64,000 nucleotides of DNA from Bryobacteraceae bacterium (GTDB lineage: Bacteria; Acidobacteriota; Terriglobia; Bryobacterales; Bryobacteraceae), in contig BPGE01000001.1 of the NCBI GenBank assembly GCA_026002875.1, positions 3,658,001-3,722,000 of the forward strand. Reading direction: 5' to 3'. A program made the translations under genes and the position numbers. This document shows, piece by piece, positions 1 through 7,982 of the stretch (position 1 is the first letter of the stretch; each line of letters begins with the position of its first letter). Below the pieces are notes generated by a model. The model was not told the DNA's origin and ran no database searches. It worked only from the letters and a program-made list of their open reading frames with translations.

Positions 1-939
1 CAGCCGGCCCGCTTTTTCGAGCTCCGCCAGCACGCGGCCGATGCCGCGGTCCATGCGGTCCACCTGCGCCGCATACACGGCCATGCGCAGGTCCCACTCC
101 TCCTTCTCTTTCTGCGACAGCGAGTCCCAGGCGGGCACCGCCTCGTCGCGCGGCGCCAGCGGCCACGCGCGGTCCAGCAGCCCCATGGCGATCTGCCGCT
201 CGTGGCGCTCCGCGCGGATCCGGTCCCATCCCTTCAGATAGCGGCCGCGGTACTTGTCGATGTCCTCCGGCAGCGCGTGCAGGGGCCAGTGCGGAGCTGT
301 GTAGGCCAGATACAGAAACAATGGATTCTGTTTCGGCGCGGCTTCCCGCACCATGCGCACGGCATGGTCCGTGATCGCGTCGGTCATGTAGAACCCTTCG
401 CGCGGCGGCGTCCACAGCTCGTTGTTGAGCGCCATCGTCCGCCCGGGATCCAGCCGGAAGTAGTTCGTCGCCCCGCTGATCAGCCCGAAGTAGCGGTCGA
501 AGCCGCGATCGCACGGCCAGTGCGGCCGCCGCTCCCCGACGTGCCACTTGCCCGACATCAGCGTCGTGTAGCCCGCCGGTTTCAGCGCCTCCGCCAGCGT
601 CACGCACCGCCGGTTCAGATATCCCTGGTACGCCGGCAGCCCGCGGTCCTCCACCATGTGCCCCACGCCTGTCTGGTGCGGGTACAGCCCCGTCAGCAGC
701 GACGCCCGCGTCGGACAGCACCGCGCCGCGCAGTAAAACTGCGAGAACCGCACCCCGCTCCGCGCCAGCCGGTCCAGATTCGGCGTCTCGATCTCGCCGC
801 CATAGCAGCCTATGTCGGAGAAGCCGAGATCGTCCGCCAGAATCACCACGATGTCGGGGCGCTCGTCGCGCCGCGGCGCCGCGCTGCTCAGGGAAACCAC
901 CCCGCCAGCCGAAGCGGCGAGAAATGTTCGGCGGTTCAT
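1..939 (-). CDS. Sulfatase, C-terminus cut by window edge
   Basis: The visible 313 residues are the N-terminal part of a formylglycine-dependent sulfatase, which hydrolyses sulfate esters, probably on extracellular polysaccharides. A metal-binding Asp36-Asp37 pair follows the first strand. The signature C-C-P-T-R is at residues 74-78, with Cys74 as the residue converted to formylglycine, and G-K-W-H-V-G is at 130-135. The N-terminus MNRRTFLAASAGG looks like a twin-arginine signal, which suits export of a folded enzyme. The ATG at 937-939 has no ribosome-binding site but a TAGAAT hexamer 7 nt before it, so the mRNA may be leaderless. The frame is open to base 1 and the C-terminal subdomain lies outside the window. 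The substrate cannot be read from the sequence. Confidence 0.93.
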   Translation of the reverse strand, partial: MNRRTFLAASAGGVVSLSSAAPRRDERPDIVVILADDLGFSDIGCYGGEIETPNLDRLARSGVRFSQFYCAARCCPTRASLLTGLYPHQTGVGHMVEDRGLPAYQGYLNRRCVTLAEALKPAGYTTLMSGKWHVGERRPHWPCDRGFDRYFGLISGATNYFRLDPGRTMALNNELWTPPREGFYMTDAITDHAVRMVREAAPKQNPLFLYLAYTAPHWPLHALPEDIDKYRGRYLKGWDRIRAERHERQIAMGLLDRAWPLAPRDEAVPAWDSLSQKEKEEWDLRMAVYAAQVDRMDRGIGRVLAELEKAGRL

Positions 940-946
940 GGCCCGT

Positions 947-952
947 ATTCTA
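947..952 (-). promoter_or_regulatory. Putative -10 hexamer of the sulfatase gene (leaderless)
   Basis: TAGAAT on the minus strand ends 7 nt before the ATG of the sulfatase gene. No clear -35 box and no Shine-Dalgarno sequence is seen. The spacing would place the transcription start at or next to the start codon. The same arrangement recurs across the window. Confidence 0.4.
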
Positions 953-1129
953 TCCCCCGCATCTGCGCCGGTGCGCCGCAGGAGCGGATCGGGCCGCATT
1001 TCGTTGCCACCCTGGCCCTCCCGGCGGGCATCCAATGAATGCGAACGAATTCTTGTCAGGGTAGAATGGAACCATTGAACTCCCGCTGAGGGGCGTTCAG
1101 GAACTGGGCCCGCTGACTGTCAGACCACG

Positions 1130-1777
1130 ATGCTTTCGACCAGTGTTCATGTGCTCGCCGCCGTGTTGGCGCTGGCCACTCTGGCCGCTGTTGCGGCCGG
1201 CCTGCCCGCGACGGGCAGCTTCGGCTCGCCGGCGCTTGAAACGGCGGCCGCCATCGCCCTGCATCTGCAGTTCGGCGCGCTCTCTCTGGTCTGGCTGGTC
1301 ACGGCCCCGTTCTGGCGGCGTGAACTGGCCCGCTTCCGCGACTCGGGCTGGCCTTCGCTGCGCGCGATGGCCTGGTTCGCTCCCGCCGCCACGCTGGCGC
1401 AGATCGCGCTCGGCGCCGCCTGCCGCTACGGCCTTGCGGGCGTCATCCCGCACGTCACCTGGGCCTTCGCCGCGGCCATCCTGCTGCTCATGTTCGGCTC
1501 GTTCGTCCTCACTCAGAGCGGAGCGCCGCAGTCGCTGAAGCACGCCGCCACCGCTCTGGTCTCCATCACGGGCGTGCAGGTCGTGCTGGGTGTCATGGCG
1601 CTGCTCTACCGCGTGGCCAAACTCGGCGGCGGCTGGATGGAATGGGCCTCGCGCGGGCATATGGGCGCGGGCGCCCTTGTGCTCGGCCTCGCCGTCATCC
1701 TCGCCGCGTTCGTCCTCCGCTGCGCCGAACCGGCATCCCAGACTGAATCCCTCGCATCGAACGGAACGAACGCATGA
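1130..1777 (+). CDS. Heme A synthase-like (COX15/CtaA-type) membrane protein
   Basis: This 215-residue protein is almost wholly hydrophobic, with about six predicted membrane segments. Histidines sit near the helix ends (His44 in LHLQFG, and others in PHVTW, LKHAA and RGHMG), the pattern expected for heme-binding histidines of CtaA/COX15. It is shorter than typical CtaA (about 300 residues). The context supports the call: the stop overlaps the ATG of ctaB by ATGA, and SCO and DUF420 genes follow, so the operon probably matures a heme-copper oxidase. CtaB makes heme O and CtaA oxidises it to heme A. No good ribosome-binding site precedes the ATG. A TAGAAT hexamer at 1062-1067 could be the -10 of the operon. 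The sequence alone is a weak match, so the assignment rests partly on synteny. Confidence 0.6.
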   Translation: MLSTSVHVLAAVLALATLAAVAAGLPATGSFGSPALETAAAIALHLQFGALSLVWLVTAPFWRRELARFRDSGWPSLRAMAWFAPAATLAQIALGAACRYGLAGVIPHVTWAFAAAILLLMFGSFVLTQSGAPQSLKHAATALVSITGVQVVLGVMALLYRVAKLGGGWMEWASRGHMGAGALVLGLAVILAAFVLRCAEPASQTESLASNGTNA

Positions 1778-2631
1778 GGGCCTATCTCGAGCTCACCAAG
1801 CCCCGCATCACCTGGCTCATCCTCATGAGCACCGGGATCGGCTTCTACTTCGGCCATTCCGGCCCGCTTCACTGGGCCCTGCTGCTGCACTGCCTTCTCG
1901 GCACCGCGCTCATCGCCAGCGGCACGGCCACGCTCAACCAGTGGTACGAGCGCGACGCGGACGCCCGCATGCGCCGCACGGCCTCGCGCCCCATCCCCTC
2001 CGGCCGCGTCGCTCCGCGCAACGCCCTCTGGTTCGGCATTGCGCTCCTCGTTCTCGGCGAAGTGGAGCTCGCCCTCGGCGTCAACCCGCTCACCGCGTGG
2101 CTCGGCCTGTTCACGGTCGCCTCCTACCTGCTGCTCTACACGCCCCTCAAACAGAAGACCTGGTGGTCGACCACCGTGGGCGCGTTTCCCGGCGCCATGC
2201 CTCCGCTCATCGGGTTCGCCGCCGCCCGCGGCGAACTCACCCTCGAGTCCTGGGCGCTGTTCGCCATTCTCTTCCTCTGGCAGTTCCCGCACTTCTACTC
2301 GATCGCATGGATGTATCGCGAAGACTACGGCCGCGCCGGCATCCGCATGCTGCCCGTCGTCGAACCCGACGGCCGCTCCACCGCGCGCCAGGCGCTTCTG
2401 TTCGCGCTCATCCTGATCCCCGCCAGCCTCCTGCCGGGCTTCCTCTCCATGACCGGCCACTGGTATCTCGCCGCCGCCCTGCTGCTCGGCGCGCTGTTCC
2501 TGCGAGCCGCCGTGCGCCTGCACCGCGACCGTTCCGCCCTCAACGCCCGCGGCGTTCTGAAAGCCAGCGTCATGTACCTGCCGCTGCTGTATCTCGCGCT
2601 TCTGCTCGACAGCCGGCCAGGGCTATTCTGA
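1774..2631 (+). CDS. ctaB: Protoheme IX farnesyltransferase (heme O synthase)
   Basis: This 285-residue integral membrane prenyltransferase of the UbiA family adds a farnesyl group to protoheme to give heme O. The Asp-rich substrate motif is present as N-Q-W-Y-E-R-D-A-D-A-R-M-R-R-T, followed by the usual R-P-I-P-S-G-R. The second conserved loop reads Y-R-E-D-Y-G-R-A-G-I-R-M-L-P-V. Length and about nine hydrophobic segments fit the family. The ATG overlaps the stop of the upstream heme A synthase-like gene (ATGA), and the SCO gene starts 8 bp downstream, so the genes are probably cotranscribed and translationally coupled. Confidence 0.95.
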   Translation: MRAYLELTKPRITWLILMSTGIGFYFGHSGPLHWALLLHCLLGTALIASGTATLNQWYERDADARMRRTASRPIPSGRVAPRNALWFGIALLVLGEVELALGVNPLTAWLGLFTVASYLLLYTPLKQKTWWSTTVGAFPGAMPPLIGFAAARGELTLESWALFAILFLWQFPHFYSIAWMYREDYGRAGIRMLPVVEPDGRSTARQALLFALILIPASLLPGFLSMTGHWYLAAALLLGALFLRAAVRLHRDRSALNARGVLKASVMYLPLLYLALLLDSRPGLF

Positions 2632-2639
2632 AAATCGCA

Positions 2640-3194
2640 ATGAACCGCCGCGCCTGGCTCGCCGCCTCCAGCGCTGCACTGCTGTCTGGGTGCATCCGTT
2701 CCGGCCTTCCGGAGATCAACACGGTTCCGGACTTCGAACTGATCGACCAGGACGGCCAGCCTTTCCGCAGCGCGGAAAAGCTGAAAGACAAAATCTGGGT
2801 CGCCGACTTCTTCTTCACCACCTGCAACGGCCCCTGCCCGCGCATGTCCGCCCTCATGTACCGCGTGCAGGAAGCCGCCGCCGGCTTCGACGACGTCCGC
2901 CTGGTCAGCTTCACCGTCGACCCCAAAACCGACACGCCGGAAGTGCTGCGCGCTTACGGCCGCCGGTTCAAACAGAACCCCGCGCGCTGGTCTCTGCTGA
3001 CGGGAGATCCTGAAACGCTGCGCAGGCTGGGCGCGGAAGTGTTTTACCTCGGCGGCATGGGTCCGGAGCACGGCACGCGCTTCGCGCTCGTCGACCGCAG
3101 GATGCGCCTCCGCAGCTACTACGAGACCACGGACACTTCCTGCGTCGACAATGTGATCGCCGACATCCGCAAACTCAGAAGGGAACTGCTCTGA
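2640..3194 (+). CDS. SCO1/SenC family copper chaperone, lipoprotein
   Basis: This 184-residue thioredoxin-fold protein is predicted to deliver copper to the Cu-A site of cytochrome oxidase in the periplasm. The copper ligands are visible: C-N-G-P-C gives Cys62 and Cys66, and His144 lies in G-P-E-H-G-T-R-F. The N-terminus MNRRAWLAASSAALLSGC carries a lipobox ending at Cys18, so the protein is probably membrane anchored. The ATG at 2640 was chosen because the signal peptide starts there; the same frame is open far upstream but only as a shadow of ctaB. The stop overlaps the next ATG as TGATG. Position in the heme/oxidase assembly operon supports the role. Confidence 0.93.
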   Translation: MNRRAWLAASSAALLSGCIRSGLPEINTVPDFELIDQDGQPFRSAEKLKDKIWVADFFFTTCNGPCPRMSALMYRVQEAAAGFDDVRLVSFTVDPKTDTPEVLRAYGRRFKQNPARWSLLTGDPETLRRLGAEVFYLGGMGPEHGTRFALVDRRMRLRSYYETTDTSCVDNVIADIRKLRRELL

Positions 3195-3607
3195 TGGACG
3201 TGCGCGACCTGCCCACGCTGAACGCGCTGCTGAACACCACCTCTGCCGTGCTGCTCGTCACCGGATACCGCTTCATCCGTCAGGGCAGGCGCGACGCGCA
3301 CAAAAAGGCCATGACCGCCGCGCTCGCCGTCAGCGCGCTGTTCCTCGCCAGCTATCTCGTCTACCACGCGCAGGTCGGCAGCGTGAAGTTCCAGAAGACG
3401 GGCTGGATCCGCCCCGTCTACTTCAGCATCCTCATCTCGCACACGATTCTGGCCGCGGCCGTCGCGCCCATGGCGCTCGTCACCGTCTGGCGCGCCTGGA
3501 AAGGCCGTTTCGACAAACACCGCCGCCTCGCCCGCATCACGCTCCCGCTCTGGCTCTACGTCAGCGTCACCGGCGTCATCGTCTACCTGATGCTGTATCA
3601 TCTCTGA
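3194..3607 (+). CDS. DUF420 family membrane protein, oxidase assembly
   Basis: This 137-residue protein has four predicted membrane helices and matches the DUF420 pattern: a first helix near TLNALLNTTSAVLL, His67-containing SYLVYHAQVGSVKF, ISHTILAAAV, and a last helix in LWLYVSVTGVIVYLMLY. DUF420 proteins usually sit beside cytochrome oxidase or SCO genes and some help load copper or assemble the oxidase. Here the gene is last in the CtaA-like/CtaB/SCO operon, with a TGATG overlap with SCO. No oxidase subunit gene is in the window. A hairpin followed by T residues starts 3 bp after the stop. Confidence 0.8.
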   Translation: MDVRDLPTLNALLNTTSAVLLVTGYRFIRQGRRDAHKKAMTAALAVSALFLASYLVYHAQVGSVKFQKTGWIRPVYFSILISHTILAAAVAPMALVTVWRAWKGRFDKHRRLARITLPLWLYVSVTGVIVYLMLYHL

Positions 3608-3609
3608 AG

Positions 3610-3640
3610 AAAAGGGGACAGGAACACAATTCCCCTTTTT
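3610..3640 (+). terminator. Hairpin plus T-run after the oxidase-assembly operon
   Basis: AAAAGGGGA at 3610-3618 pairs with TCCCCTTTT at 3631-3639 across a 12-nt loop, and T residues follow. It lies 3 bp after the DUF420 stop, so it could act as an intrinsic terminator. It is also the left end of the inverted repeat listed separately. Confidence 0.45.
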
Positions 3641-3764
3641 CTGCCCATGGCGCGGGTGGGCCCTCAGGCCGGATCGCAAGCGTTCCCGCGGCAGCCCGGC
3701 TTGTCCGACGCTTCAGCGCCCGGTAGCGCCGGGAAAATGGGCAATTGTGTTCCTGTCCCCTTTT
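3610..3764. repeat. Inverted repeat with 22-bp perfect ends, REP- or MITE-like
   Basis: Bases 3610-3631 (beginning AAAAGGGGACAGGAACAC) recur as an exact reverse complement at 3743-3764. Similarity continues more loosely inward, and each end can also fold on itself. The ends enclose about 110 bp with no plausible gene. The GGGGACAGGAAC core resembles the short palindromes often found near REP-associated tyrosine transposases, but no such transposase gene is in the window. The element lies between DUF420 and lgt and supplies the sequence just upstream of the lgt start. Confidence 0.7.
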
Positions 3765-3777
3765 TTGTGGAAAGCAG

Positions 3778-4575
3778 ATGTTTCCGAAGATTCTGGACAT
3801 GGGCAGCTTCTTCCTGCCCGCTTACGGCCTGCTGGTCGCCATAGGCTTTCTTGCCGGCATGGGCCTCACGCTGCGGCTGGCCCGCCGCGCCGGGCTCAGC
3901 GTCGAAGCCGTCGGCAACCTCGCCATCTACTGCGCCCTCGCCGGTCTCGCCGGCGCCAAGCTCCTGATGTTCGTCATGGATTTTCCGTATTATTCAGAAA
4001 ATCCTGGACGCATTTTCAGCCTGGACACGCTTCTGTCCGCCGGCGTCTACTACGGCGGCTTCCTCGGCGCGCTTCTCTTCGCCTGGTTCTACATCCGCCG
4101 CCAGCAACTGCCCTGGTGGAAAACCGCGGACGTCTTCGCTCCCGGCATCGCCCTCGGCCACGCCATCGGGCGCCTGGGCTGCTTCGCCGCCGGCTGCTGC
4201 TGGGGCAGCGAATGCCACCGCCCCTGGGCGGTCACCTTCACCAACCCCGCCGCTCACGAGCTCACCGGCGTCCCCCTCGGCATCCCGCTTCACCCGGCGC
4301 AACTCTACGAAGCCGCCGCCACCGCTCTGGTCGCCCTCTTCCTCTACCTCCGCGTCCGCCGCCCGCACGCCGAAGGCGAGATCCTCGCCTGGTATCTCGC
4401 CCTTTATTCCAGCGCCCGCTTCTTCATCGAGTTCTTCCGCCACCACGACCAGCCCTTCCCCGTCGGAGCCATCCCCCTCACCTGGACGCAATGGATCGCC
4501 CTCGCCCTCTGCGCCGCCGGCGTCACGCTCCTCGCGCGCCGCCGCCCTCAGCGCAGCGAAGCCGCCAGCGCGTAA
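3778..4575 (+). CDS. lgt: Phosphatidylglycerol-prolipoprotein diacylglyceryl transferase
   Basis: This 265-residue inner-membrane enzyme transfers diacylglycerol from phosphatidylglycerol to the lipobox cysteine of prelipoproteins. The family signature region reads H-A-I-G-R-L-G-C-F-A-A-G-C-C-W-G, followed by H-P-A-Q-L-Y-E and S-S-A-R-F-F-I-E-F-F-R. About seven membrane helices are predicted. The ATG at 3778, behind GGAAAG, was preferred over an in-frame ATG at 3745, which would start inside the inverted repeat and add eleven unlikely residues. The 3' end overlaps the convergent phosphohexomutase gene by 28 bp. Confidence 0.93.
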   Translation: MFPKILDMGSFFLPAYGLLVAIGFLAGMGLTLRLARRAGLSVEAVGNLAIYCALAGLAGAKLLMFVMDFPYYSENPGRIFSLDTLLSAGVYYGGFLGALLFAWFYIRRQQLPWWKTADVFAPGIALGHAIGRLGCFAAGCCWGSECHRPWAVTFTNPAAHELTGVPLGIPLHPAQLYEAAATALVALFLYLRVRRPHAEGEILAWYLALYSSARFFIEFFRHHDQPFPVGAIPLTWTQWIALALCAAGVTLLARRRPQRSEAASA

Positions 4576-5900
4576 AGCCGGTCCGCCTCCTCCCGCGTCT
4601 TCGCTTCAGCGCTCACCCGCACCAGCGGCTCGGTGTTCGAGGCGCGCACGTGCACCCATCCGTGCTCCAGCATCAGCTTCAGCCCGTCCGTCCGGTCTGC
4701 GCGCGCCCCCGGCAGCGCCGCCTCCAGCGCCTGCATCATCTGCCCCAGCCGCCCGTGCTCGAACGAAAATTTCCCCGAGCGCCGCCAGTAGCGCGGCAGC
4801 GCCGCCGCCAGCGCGTTCAGCGTCTCGCCCGTCTCCGCCAGCCGCTCCAGCAGCAGCGCCATCCCCAGATACGAATCCCGGCAGTAGTGCACCGCCGGAT
4901 AGATGATCCCCCCGTTGGCGCCTTCTCCCCCGATCACCGCCTGCACGCGCCGCATCCGCTCCACCACGTTCGCCTCGCCCACGGGCGTCCTGTACACCGG
5001 GCACCCGTGCCGCGCGGCGATGTCGTCGATTACCGAGGACGTCGTCAGATTCACCACTACCGGCCCCTTCTTCTTCCGCAGCGCGCAGTCCACCGCCAGC
5101 GCCAGCACGTCGTCGTTGTCCAGCACGCGCCCCGTCTCGCCCGCCACCGCCAGCCGGTCGCCGTCCGGATCCTGCGCGAACCCGACATGCGCGCGCACCC
5201 GCGTCACCAGCTCGCTCAGCTCTCCCAGCGTCTCCGCCCGCGGCTCCGGATCGCGCGGGAACGGCTTCTCCGGATCCACGTGAATCGCATGCAGCTCGCA
5301 CCCGAGAACATCCCGCAAAAACCGCACGCTCATCCGCGAACCCGCCCCGTTCACTCCATCCAGCGCCACCCGGAACCGCCGCCGCCGGATCTTCTCCGCA
5401 TCCACCTGCCGCAGAATCCGCGCCATGTGCCGCTCCGGCGCCGTCTCCGCATCGACCACCACCCGCCGCATGTCCTCGTTCGCCGCATGCCGGAACTCGC
5501 TCTGGTGATACACGTCCAGCAGCTCCGCCCGCTCGTAGCGGTTGAAGAACAGCCCGTCGCTGTTGAACAGCTTCAGCGCGTTGTACTCCGGCGGATTGTG
5601 CGACGCCGTCACCGCAATGCCGCCCGCCGCGCGGATGTCGGCCACATAGATCTGCGCCGTCGGCGTCGGCACGATCCCGATCCGGATCACCTCGCACCCC
5701 GCCGCCAGCAGCCCGCAGCTCACCGCATGCACGAACATCTCGCCCGAAGCGCGCGTATCCCGCGCCACCACCACCGGTCCGGGTCCCACGTACGTCCCGA
5801 ACGCCTGCGCAAACGCGCACGCCAGGTTCGGCGTCAGAAACTCGCCCACCACGCCCCGCACTCCGGCGACGCTGATCTTCAGCTGATGCGCCCGGCTCAT
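4548..5900 (-). CDS. Phosphohexomutase (GlmM/ManB-type), copy 1
   Basis: This 450-residue enzyme of the alpha-D-phosphohexomutase family moves phosphate between C1 and C6 (or C1 and the amino-sugar C6) of a hexose phosphate. The phosphoserine loop T-A-S-H-N-P is at 98-103 with Ser100. The magnesium loop D-P-D-G-D-R is at 244-249, the sugar-binding loop G-G-E-G-A-N-G-G at 324-331, and the phosphate-binding loop R-A-S-N-T-E-P-L-V-R-V at about 419-429. The ATG at 5898-5900 overlaps the stop of copy 2 as ATGA, so the pair is probably translated together. Substrate (glucosamine, mannose or glucose phosphate) cannot be decided from these motifs. Confidence 0.9.
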   Translation of the reverse strand: MSRAHQLKISVAGVRGVVGEFLTPNLACAFAQAFGTYVGPGPVVVARDTRASGEMFVHAVSCGLLAAGCEVIRIGIVPTPTAQIYVADIRAAGGIAVTASHNPPEYNALKLFNSDGLFFNRYERAELLDVYHQSEFRHAANEDMRRVVVDAETAPERHMARILRQVDAEKIRRRRFRVALDGVNGAGSRMSVRFLRDVLGCELHAIHVDPEKPFPRDPEPRAETLGELSELVTRVRAHVGFAQDPDGDRLAVAGETGRVLDNDDVLALAVDCALRKKKGPVVVNLTTSSVIDDIAARHGCPVYRTPVGEANVVERMRRVQAVIGGEGANGGIIYPAVHYCRDSYLGMALLLERLAETGETLNALAAALPRYWRRSGKFSFEHGRLGQMMQALEAALPGARADRTDGLKLMLEHGWVHVRASNTEPLVRVSAEAKTREEADRLYALAASLR

Positions 5901-7270
5901 TCCGAGTAGCTCCTCACCAGGTCCATCACGGCATCGAACAGCCGCCGAGGCGTCCCGCCCCGCTGCTCGCAGATCACGCGGATCACCGGCTCCGTCTGCG
6001 ACACCCGCACGTGCACCCACCTGTCTTCCCAGTCCAGCCTCAGTCCGTCGCGCCGGTTCGCCCGCGCCTCCGGCCACCGCTGCTCCAGCTCGTCGAACAG
6101 TTCCGGCACGAACCGCGTCCGCACGGGGATCTTCCCCTTCAAGATCGAGTACGCCGGATAGTCCGCGATCAGCTCCGACATCGCCTGCCCCCGCCGCTCC
6201 ATCCGCTCCAGCATCCGCAGCATCGCCGCGATTCCGTCGTACACATACGGAAACTGCGGCATCATCACCGCCCCGGTGCCTTCGCCCGCCACAGCCACCT
6301 GTTCCATCGGATATCCCGCCAGCGCATCGGTCACCGCCTGCCGTCCCACCGGCAGCCGCACCACCTTTCCGCCGTGCCGCGCCGCCACTTCCTCGAGCAG
6401 CGCCGTCGACGACAGGTTCGTCAGCACCATCCGCCCGCAGCCGCGCTCCAGCATCTCGTCGGCGATCACCACCTGCACCAGCTCTTCGCTCGCCGCCTCG
6501 CCCTGCTCCGTTGCGAACGTCACCCGGTCGCTGTCGATGTCGAACAGGAACCCCGCATCCGCCCCCACTGTCTTCACCAGCGGCGCCAGCTGCAGCTCCG
6601 CCATCTTCTTCGTCGTCGACGGCTCGTGCACGAACGCCCGCCCCTCCAGCGCCTCGTTGATCAGAATCAGTTGCAGCCCGAACCGTTCGATCATCCGCCT
6701 CAGAATCAGCCCCGACGTCCCGTTCGTGCAGTCGACGAGCACCCGGAACCGCCGCAGCTTCTCCAGCGGAAACTCCGCCGCCAGCGCATCCAGATACGCC
6801 TCGATCGCCCCCTCTTCCTCCTTCCGCCGACCCGTGCCGTCATGCCCTGCAAAACGGAACTTCCGCAGGTGATAGATGTCGAGCAGTTCCTCGCTCTGCG
6901 CGCTGGAAAGATAACGCCCTTCGCGCGTGAAAAACTTCAGCGCATTCCACTCCGCCGGATTGTGGCTCGCCCCGATCGAAACGCCCCCTTCCGCATCCAG
7001 CCGCCGGATCGCATGCTGGATCACCGGCGTCGGCACAATCCCAAGGTCGATCACTTCATGCCCCGCCGCCAGCAGCGCGCTGGTCACCCCCTCCCGCATC
7101 ATCACGCTCGACACCCGCGGGTCCCGCCCGATCACCACCTGCCCCGGCCCTTCCAGAAACGTCGCGAACGCCGCCGCAAAATCCAGCACGTGCGACGCCG
7201 TCAGCCCGTGGCCCACGATGCCCCGCAGCCCCGCCGGCGAAATCCGCAACGTCGCCCCCGGCCGCGCCAT
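5897..7270 (-). CDS. Phosphohexomutase, copy 2 (divergent metal loop)
   Basis: This 457-residue paralogue of the neighbouring gene keeps the same order of motifs: A-S-H-N-P around Ser102, a metal loop at 244-249, G-E-G-T-G further on, and R-V-S-Q-T-E-P-V-I-R-V near the C-terminus. The metal loop is D-I-D-S-D-R instead of the usual D-x-D-G-D-R; the three aspartates remain, so it may still be active. The two genes share N-terminal layout and position, which suggests an old tandem duplication. The start at 7268-7270 overlaps the stop of the CBM9-like gene, giving a coupled three-gene unit. Substrate is unknown. Confidence 0.88.
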   Translation of the reverse strand: MARPGATLRISPAGLRGIVGHGLTASHVLDFAAAFATFLEGPGQVVIGRDPRVSSVMMREGVTSALLAAGHEVIDLGIVPTPVIQHAIRRLDAEGGVSIGASHNPAEWNALKFFTREGRYLSSAQSEELLDIYHLRKFRFAGHDGTGRRKEEEGAIEAYLDALAAEFPLEKLRRFRVLVDCTNGTSGLILRRMIERFGLQLILINEALEGRAFVHEPSTTKKMAELQLAPLVKTVGADAGFLFDIDSDRVTFATEQGEAASEELVQVVIADEMLERGCGRMVLTNLSSTALLEEVAARHGGKVVRLPVGRQAVTDALAGYPMEQVAVAGEGTGAVMMPQFPYVYDGIAAMLRMLERMERRGQAMSELIADYPAYSILKGKIPVRTRFVPELFDELEQRWPEARANRRDGLRLDWEDRWVHVRVSQTEPVIRVICEQRGGTPRRLFDAVMDLVRSYSE

Positions 7271-7959
7271 CACTCCTCCAGCCGCAGAATCCCGAACGCT
7301 TCGGGAATATGGTGGTTCCCCGTCGGCCCGGTCGCCCGCCACGCGATGCTCTTCCGCGGCGGCGGCCCCTGCAGCCGGTAAAAGTTCACCCGGAACTCAA
7401 ACCCCGGCCCCACGCGCTTCTCCGTGATCGACCGCACCGGAATCTTGAACGCCCCGTACCAGACCTTCCGCGCTGCGTCCACGCGCGCCGCCACCTGAAA
7501 GCCGGAATCCCACCGCCATCCGCCCTCCGGCTTCGGCTCCTTCCGGTCGATATCCAGGTCCACCCACTCGCCCAGCGGCGACACCTGATACTCGCGGTAT
7601 TGCCAGATCTTCTCGAAATCCGCCCCGATGAAAATCTCCGCCACGTCGCGCTCCCACAGCCGGTTCGTCTCCCGGTCGGTCGCAGGATTCTCGTTGACGT
7701 ACAGCTCCTCGTACGGGCAGATGAACAGGAAGTACAGGTGCGTGTCCGTCCACCGCGAACGGATCTCAGTCCGGTGCCGTGGCGTCTCCTCCCCTTTGGC
7801 GCTGTGCGTGGCGATCACCGCCCGCGCGCCGAACCACAATCCCGAATCCGGATCCGTGTTCAGCACCACGTTCCCCTGCAGCCGGCTGCTCCGCGCCGTT
7901 TCCGGCATCGCCGCCGGCGCCGCCAGCATCCATAAGATGAAGCCTGCTGTCCACCGCAT
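7270..7959 (-). CDS. Secreted carbohydrate-binding (CBM9-like) protein
   Basis: This 229-residue protein has a signal peptide (MRWTAGFILWMLAAPAAMP) and one domain resembling the family 9 carbohydrate-binding fold common in acidobacterial and bacteroidete secreted proteins. Typical features are R-W-T-D-T-H-L-Y-F-L-F, W-E-R-D-V-A-E-I-F-I-G and a C-terminal strand ending F-G-I-L-R-L-E-E. The start at 7957-7959 is preceded by AAAGG at 5 nt; ATGs at 7974 and 8001 would place residues before the signal peptide. The gene is first in a coupled unit with two phosphohexomutases. A direct functional link to sugar-phosphate metabolism is inference. Confidence 0.75.
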   Translation of the reverse strand: MRWTAGFILWMLAAPAAMPETARSSRLQGNVVLNTDPDSGLWFGARAVIATHSAKGEETPRHRTEIRSRWTDTHLYFLFICPYEELYVNENPATDRETNRLWERDVAEIFIGADFEKIWQYREYQVSPLGEWVDLDIDRKEPKPEGGWRWDSGFQVAARVDAARKVWYGAFKIPVRSITEKRVGPGFEFRVNFYRLQGPPPRKSIAWRATGPTGNHHIPEAFGILRLEE

Positions 7960-7968
7960 GGCAGCCTT

Positions 7969-7975
7969 TATCATA
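7969..7975. promoter_or_regulatory. Overlapping divergent -10 elements
   Basis: TATCAT at 7969-7974 on the plus strand ends 8 nt before the ATG at 7983. Its complement contains TATGAT (7975-7970), which ends 10 nt before the minus-strand start at 7959. One 7-bp near-palindrome may therefore serve both genes. No experiment supports this; it is inferred from position. Confidence 0.4.
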
Positions 7976-7982
7976 CCCGCGC

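Noticed and set aside
3745-3777. Upstream lgt start giving eleven more residues
   Set aside because: It begins inside the inverted repeat and adds a Cys-rich segment absent from Lgt; the ATG at 3778 has GGAAAG upstream.
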